Part shown: piece after piece, positions 62,081 through 64,000 of the stretch | Layout of the letters: each line of letters begins with the position of its first letter | How positions within the stretch are numbered: position 1 is the first letter of the stretch | Source of the DNA: Arthrobacter sp. CJ23 | GTDB taxonomy: Bacteria > Actinomycetota > Actinomycetes > Actinomycetales > Micrococcaceae | Direction of reading: 5' to 3' | Length of the DNA stretch: 64,000 bases | NCBI RefSeq assembly: GCF_024741795.1 | Contig: NZ_CP102950.1 | Span: 1,984,001-2,048,000 of the forward strand | Made by a program: the position numbers and the translations under genes | The notes under the pieces: generated by a model | Database searches by the model: none | The model's input: only the letters and a program-made list of their open reading frames with translations | Told to the model about the DNA's origin: nothing

Positions 62081-62346
62081 GTGCCCGAAAGTCATGTCCC
62101 GGCCCGGGTTGCTACGGCAAGGCAAGAAAGAAGGTGTGCGCACCGTCCACACCTTGGGCGGCGGATCGAGTCGAAAAGGTACCGGACCGGCCCGGATTCC
62201 CGATGTTTCCACGGGATCCCAGTGTTTGCAGGGGGCTGGAGTCCGGTTCGAGTCCCACCTCGGGCACGTGTCTTCCCAGTTCAGGGGCCTGTTGGCCGCT
62301 GAGTGTGCACAAATGTTCACGAATTGGCCCCTTCGGGGCCTTTTTT
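62081..62346 (+). repeat. Dispersed structured repeat, copy E
   Basis: Starts with GTGCCCGA (62081-62088), complementary to the TCGGGCAC that ends the tRNA-like block (62216-62267). Between them is the weakened palindrome AAGGTGTG...CACACCTT (62131-62155). After the block come TGTGCACAAATGTTCACGAA and terminator GGCCCC-TTC-GGGGCC followed by TTTTTT (62326-62346). It lies at the right border of the stress regulon. Confidence 0.83.
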
Positions 62347-62823
62347 CGTTTCTTCGGGTGCCTCGCTTTCCATGGATGGTTAGGGTTCTGTGATCTTGTA
62401 CCTCTTCATGAGGGATCCGGGTCCGAGCTACATGACTTCTGCCGATGGGTGGTTGTGGTTCGCGGCGCCGAGATGGTTGCGACAGCGTAAGGCTGTCGGC
62501 GATGCTCCAAGCGAGTCCGTCAGGTTCGGCGTCGTTCTGTTAGCGGAGCCAACGCCGGGTCGAGTGGCCGGAGTGCAACTTGCGGTACCGGGAGCGGTCC
62601 AAAGTCTCGCGAGGAACCAATGACTTAGGAGCGCCGAATGAGGGTTTGGATGTGAGCGGCGCGTAGCGCCCTGGTTGCGTGGAGGACCCGCCCGGCGGCA
62701 ATGAAGCACCCTAATCGAGAGGCCGCGTCTTTCCCGTCCGGGTTGCGCGGACGCTGCATAGCGTTCCTTCTTTCGGGTGCGGAGGGTCTTGGGTCTGACA
62801 CTGCTTGGGTGTAAGGATCGGCT
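62347..62823. other. Intergenic region without a recognised gene
   Basis: Downstream flank of repeat copy E and upstream region of the exonuclease gene. A minor inverted pair surrounds GGAGCCAACG near 62540, but no gene or clear promoter was found. Confidence 0.4.
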
Positions 62824-63762
62824 ATGCCCGAGCGTTTGATGCTTCTTGATACCGCGTCGTTGTATTTTCGTGCTTTCTTCGGTGTGCCTGATTCGATCCG
62901 CCACGCCGACGGTACACCGGTGAACGCTGTTCGCGGCTTGCTGGAGATGACCGCGCGGCTCATCACCGAGTATGGCGCGACGCATCTGGTGGCGTGTTGG
63001 GACGATGATTGGCGTCCTGGGTGGCGGGTGGATCTCATCCCCTCATACAAGTCGCACAGGGTCGCCGAGGCGGTAGCTGGTGCCCCGGACGTGGAGGTGG
63101 TGCCGGAGGCGCTTGTGGCGCAGGTTCCCATGATCCGCCGGGTGCTCCGTCTGGCGGGCATCGCCGTTGTCGGGGCTGCCGGGCATGAAGCCGACGACGT
63201 GATCGGCACCTATGCCAGTCAGGCCGATCTTCCGGTCGACGTTGTGACGGGGGACCGTGATCTGTTCCAGGTGGTCGATGATGCCCGCCGGGTGCGGGTC
63301 ATTTACACGGCGAGGGGCATGAGCAACCTTGAGGTCGTGACCGATGCCGTTGTCGTTGGTAAATATGGTGTGCTGCCGGAGCAGTATGCTGACTTCGCGG
63401 CGTTGCGCGGGGACGCCTCCGACGGGCTACCTGGCGTTGCCGGGATCGGGGAAACGACGGCGGCGTCGTTGCTCTTGACGTACGGCACGCTGGACGGGTT
63501 GCTCGCGGCCGCGGCGGATCCGGGCAGCGGGCTGTCAGCGCCCGTGAGGTCGAAACTCGCCGCCTCCGCCGGCTATTTGACGGTTGCGCCCGCCGTCGTG
63601 AACGTCGTGCGCGACCTCCCGCTGCCCACTCCCGATCAGGCCGGAGCGCGGCTGCACCCCGTCGCCGCAAATGCACGCACTGAACTCGAAAGCCTCGCAA
63701 GCGACTGGAACCTCGGCGGCTCGGTGCAACGATTGCTTGACGCTCTCGACCTCCGCCCATGA
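62824..63762 (+). CDS. Stand-alone 5'-3' exonuclease (PolA N-terminal domain-like)
   Basis: A 312-residue FEN/5'-nuclease. RLMLLDTASLYFRAFFGVP gives the first metal aspartate, VACWDDDWRPGWRVDLIPSYKSHR the arch region, GHEADDVIGTYASQ and DVVTGDRDLFQVVDD further metal ligands, and GDASDGLPGVAGIGETTAASLLLTYGTLDGLL the helix-three-turn-helix DNA contact. It lacks polymerase domains, as do many actinobacterial homologues. It acts on flaps in replication or repair. The ATG lacks a strong ribosome site (AAGGATCGGCT). Confidence 0.92.
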   Translation: MPERLMLLDTASLYFRAFFGVPDSIRHADGTPVNAVRGLLEMTARLITEYGATHLVACWDDDWRPGWRVDLIPSYKSHRVAEAVAGAPDVEVVPEALVAQVPMIRRVLRLAGIAVVGAAGHEADDVIGTYASQADLPVDVVTGDRDLFQVVDDARRVRVIYTARGMSNLEVVTDAVVVGKYGVLPEQYADFAALRGDASDGLPGVAGIGETTAASLLLTYGTLDGLLAAAADPGSGLSAPVRSKLAASAGYLTVAPAVVNVVRDLPLPTPDQAGARLHPVAANARTELESLASDWNLGGSVQRLLDALDLRP

Positions 63763-64000
63763 GGGCAACCCCTGCGGTGTAACCGGAACAACCTGACCAT
63801 TCGCTCCTGCGGCGGAATCGATCCACTTCGTTGCACGAGTCCCGCGCCCCTCGTCCCAGCTGACCCTCGACCTTGACGACTTCACCGGCGCACGAGGATT
63901 CGTCGCGAATCGAGCGCAAGTCCGACTCCTCAAGCGACTCATCTCGCAGATCGAGCGCGTTGTGAAGATCAGGGACCTCAGCGCCGCCGAATCTCGGTAC
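63763..64000 (+). other. Possible partial gene running off the window
   Basis: From about 63805 a frame reads AAESIHFVARVPRPSSQLTLDLDDFTGARGFVANRAQVRLLKRLISQIERVVKIRDLSAAESRY to the window end without a stop. It looks protein-like but has no ATG or GTG start in view. A start upstream may be missing or the gene may be broken. Confidence 0.3.

Overview
The window is high-GC DNA with actinobacterial gene content. The best guess is an Arthrobacter-like member of the Micrococcaceae. This rests on the family mix (LacI-controlled sugar ABC locus, GH51 arabinofuranosidase, DosR-like two-component regulon with many universal stress proteins, SHOCT/SPW/DUF3040 small proteins), GGAGG-type ribosome sites with frequent GTG starts, and IS256/IS3 elements. 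No complete rRNA or tRNA gene, CRISPR array or replication origin was found.

Layout: (1) 0-9.8 kb: a decayed TDT-family transporter, a thioesterase/short-chain dehydrogenase pair divergent from an HxlR regulator with a clear palindromic operator, an alpha/beta hydrolase, an aromatic-acid type MFS transporter, and a minus-strand hydrolase/metallo-beta-lactamase/TDT transporter operon. (2) 10-16 kb: a probable acyl-CoA catabolic operon (thiolase, flavin reductase-like protein, hydrolase fused to an NTF2-like domain, enoyl-CoA hydratase, CGNR regulator, sulfurtransferase). (3) 17.6-27.2 kb: a plant-polysaccharide locus, probably for arabinan: LacI regulator, lipoprotein plus two permeases, GH1-like enzyme, GH51 arabinofuranosidase and a secreted beta-propeller glycosidase with lectin domains, closed by a strong terminator. 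(4) 27.3-43 kb: an accessory zone with an intact IS256-family element, a degraded IS3-family element, fragments of ANTAR, LysR, amidase, CHAT, AAA, nucleotidyltransferase and serine-recombinase genes, a two-domain acyltransferase, a secreted propeller protein, an isocitrate-lyase-fold enzyme, an isochorismatase-fold hydrolase and a toxin-antitoxin pair whose Doc toxin is frameshifted. (5) 43.4-61.9 kb: a DosR/OsdR-like dormancy or low-oxygen regulon: DosS-like GAF-GAF kinase, DosR-like regulator, five universal stress proteins, six pyridoxamine-phosphate-oxidase-fold proteins, multicopper oxidase, RNA-processing metallo-beta-lactamase, and many deletion-fused remnants (Hsp20, two zinc alcohol dehydrogenases, P-type ATPase, ABC transporter, SulP permease, flavodoxin). 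Nine boxes close to G(G/T)GNC(T/C)TTNNGGCCCT lie before its genes. (6) 62.8-63.8 kb: a 5'-3' exonuclease.

The most unusual structure is a dispersed repeat in five copies (about 16.4, 29.6, 32.0, 41.5 and 62.2 kb), all in the same orientation and all at module borders. Intact copies span about 215 bases: a 19-base palindrome that varies in a compensated way, a block resembling the 3' half of a tRNA, a second palindrome and a rho-independent terminator. The copies divide the window into the arabinan locus, a single-gene acyltransferase segment, the debris zone and the stress regulon. This suggests successive island insertion at a tRNA-derived site, or an undescribed structured mobile or RNA element. 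No active integrase is visible.
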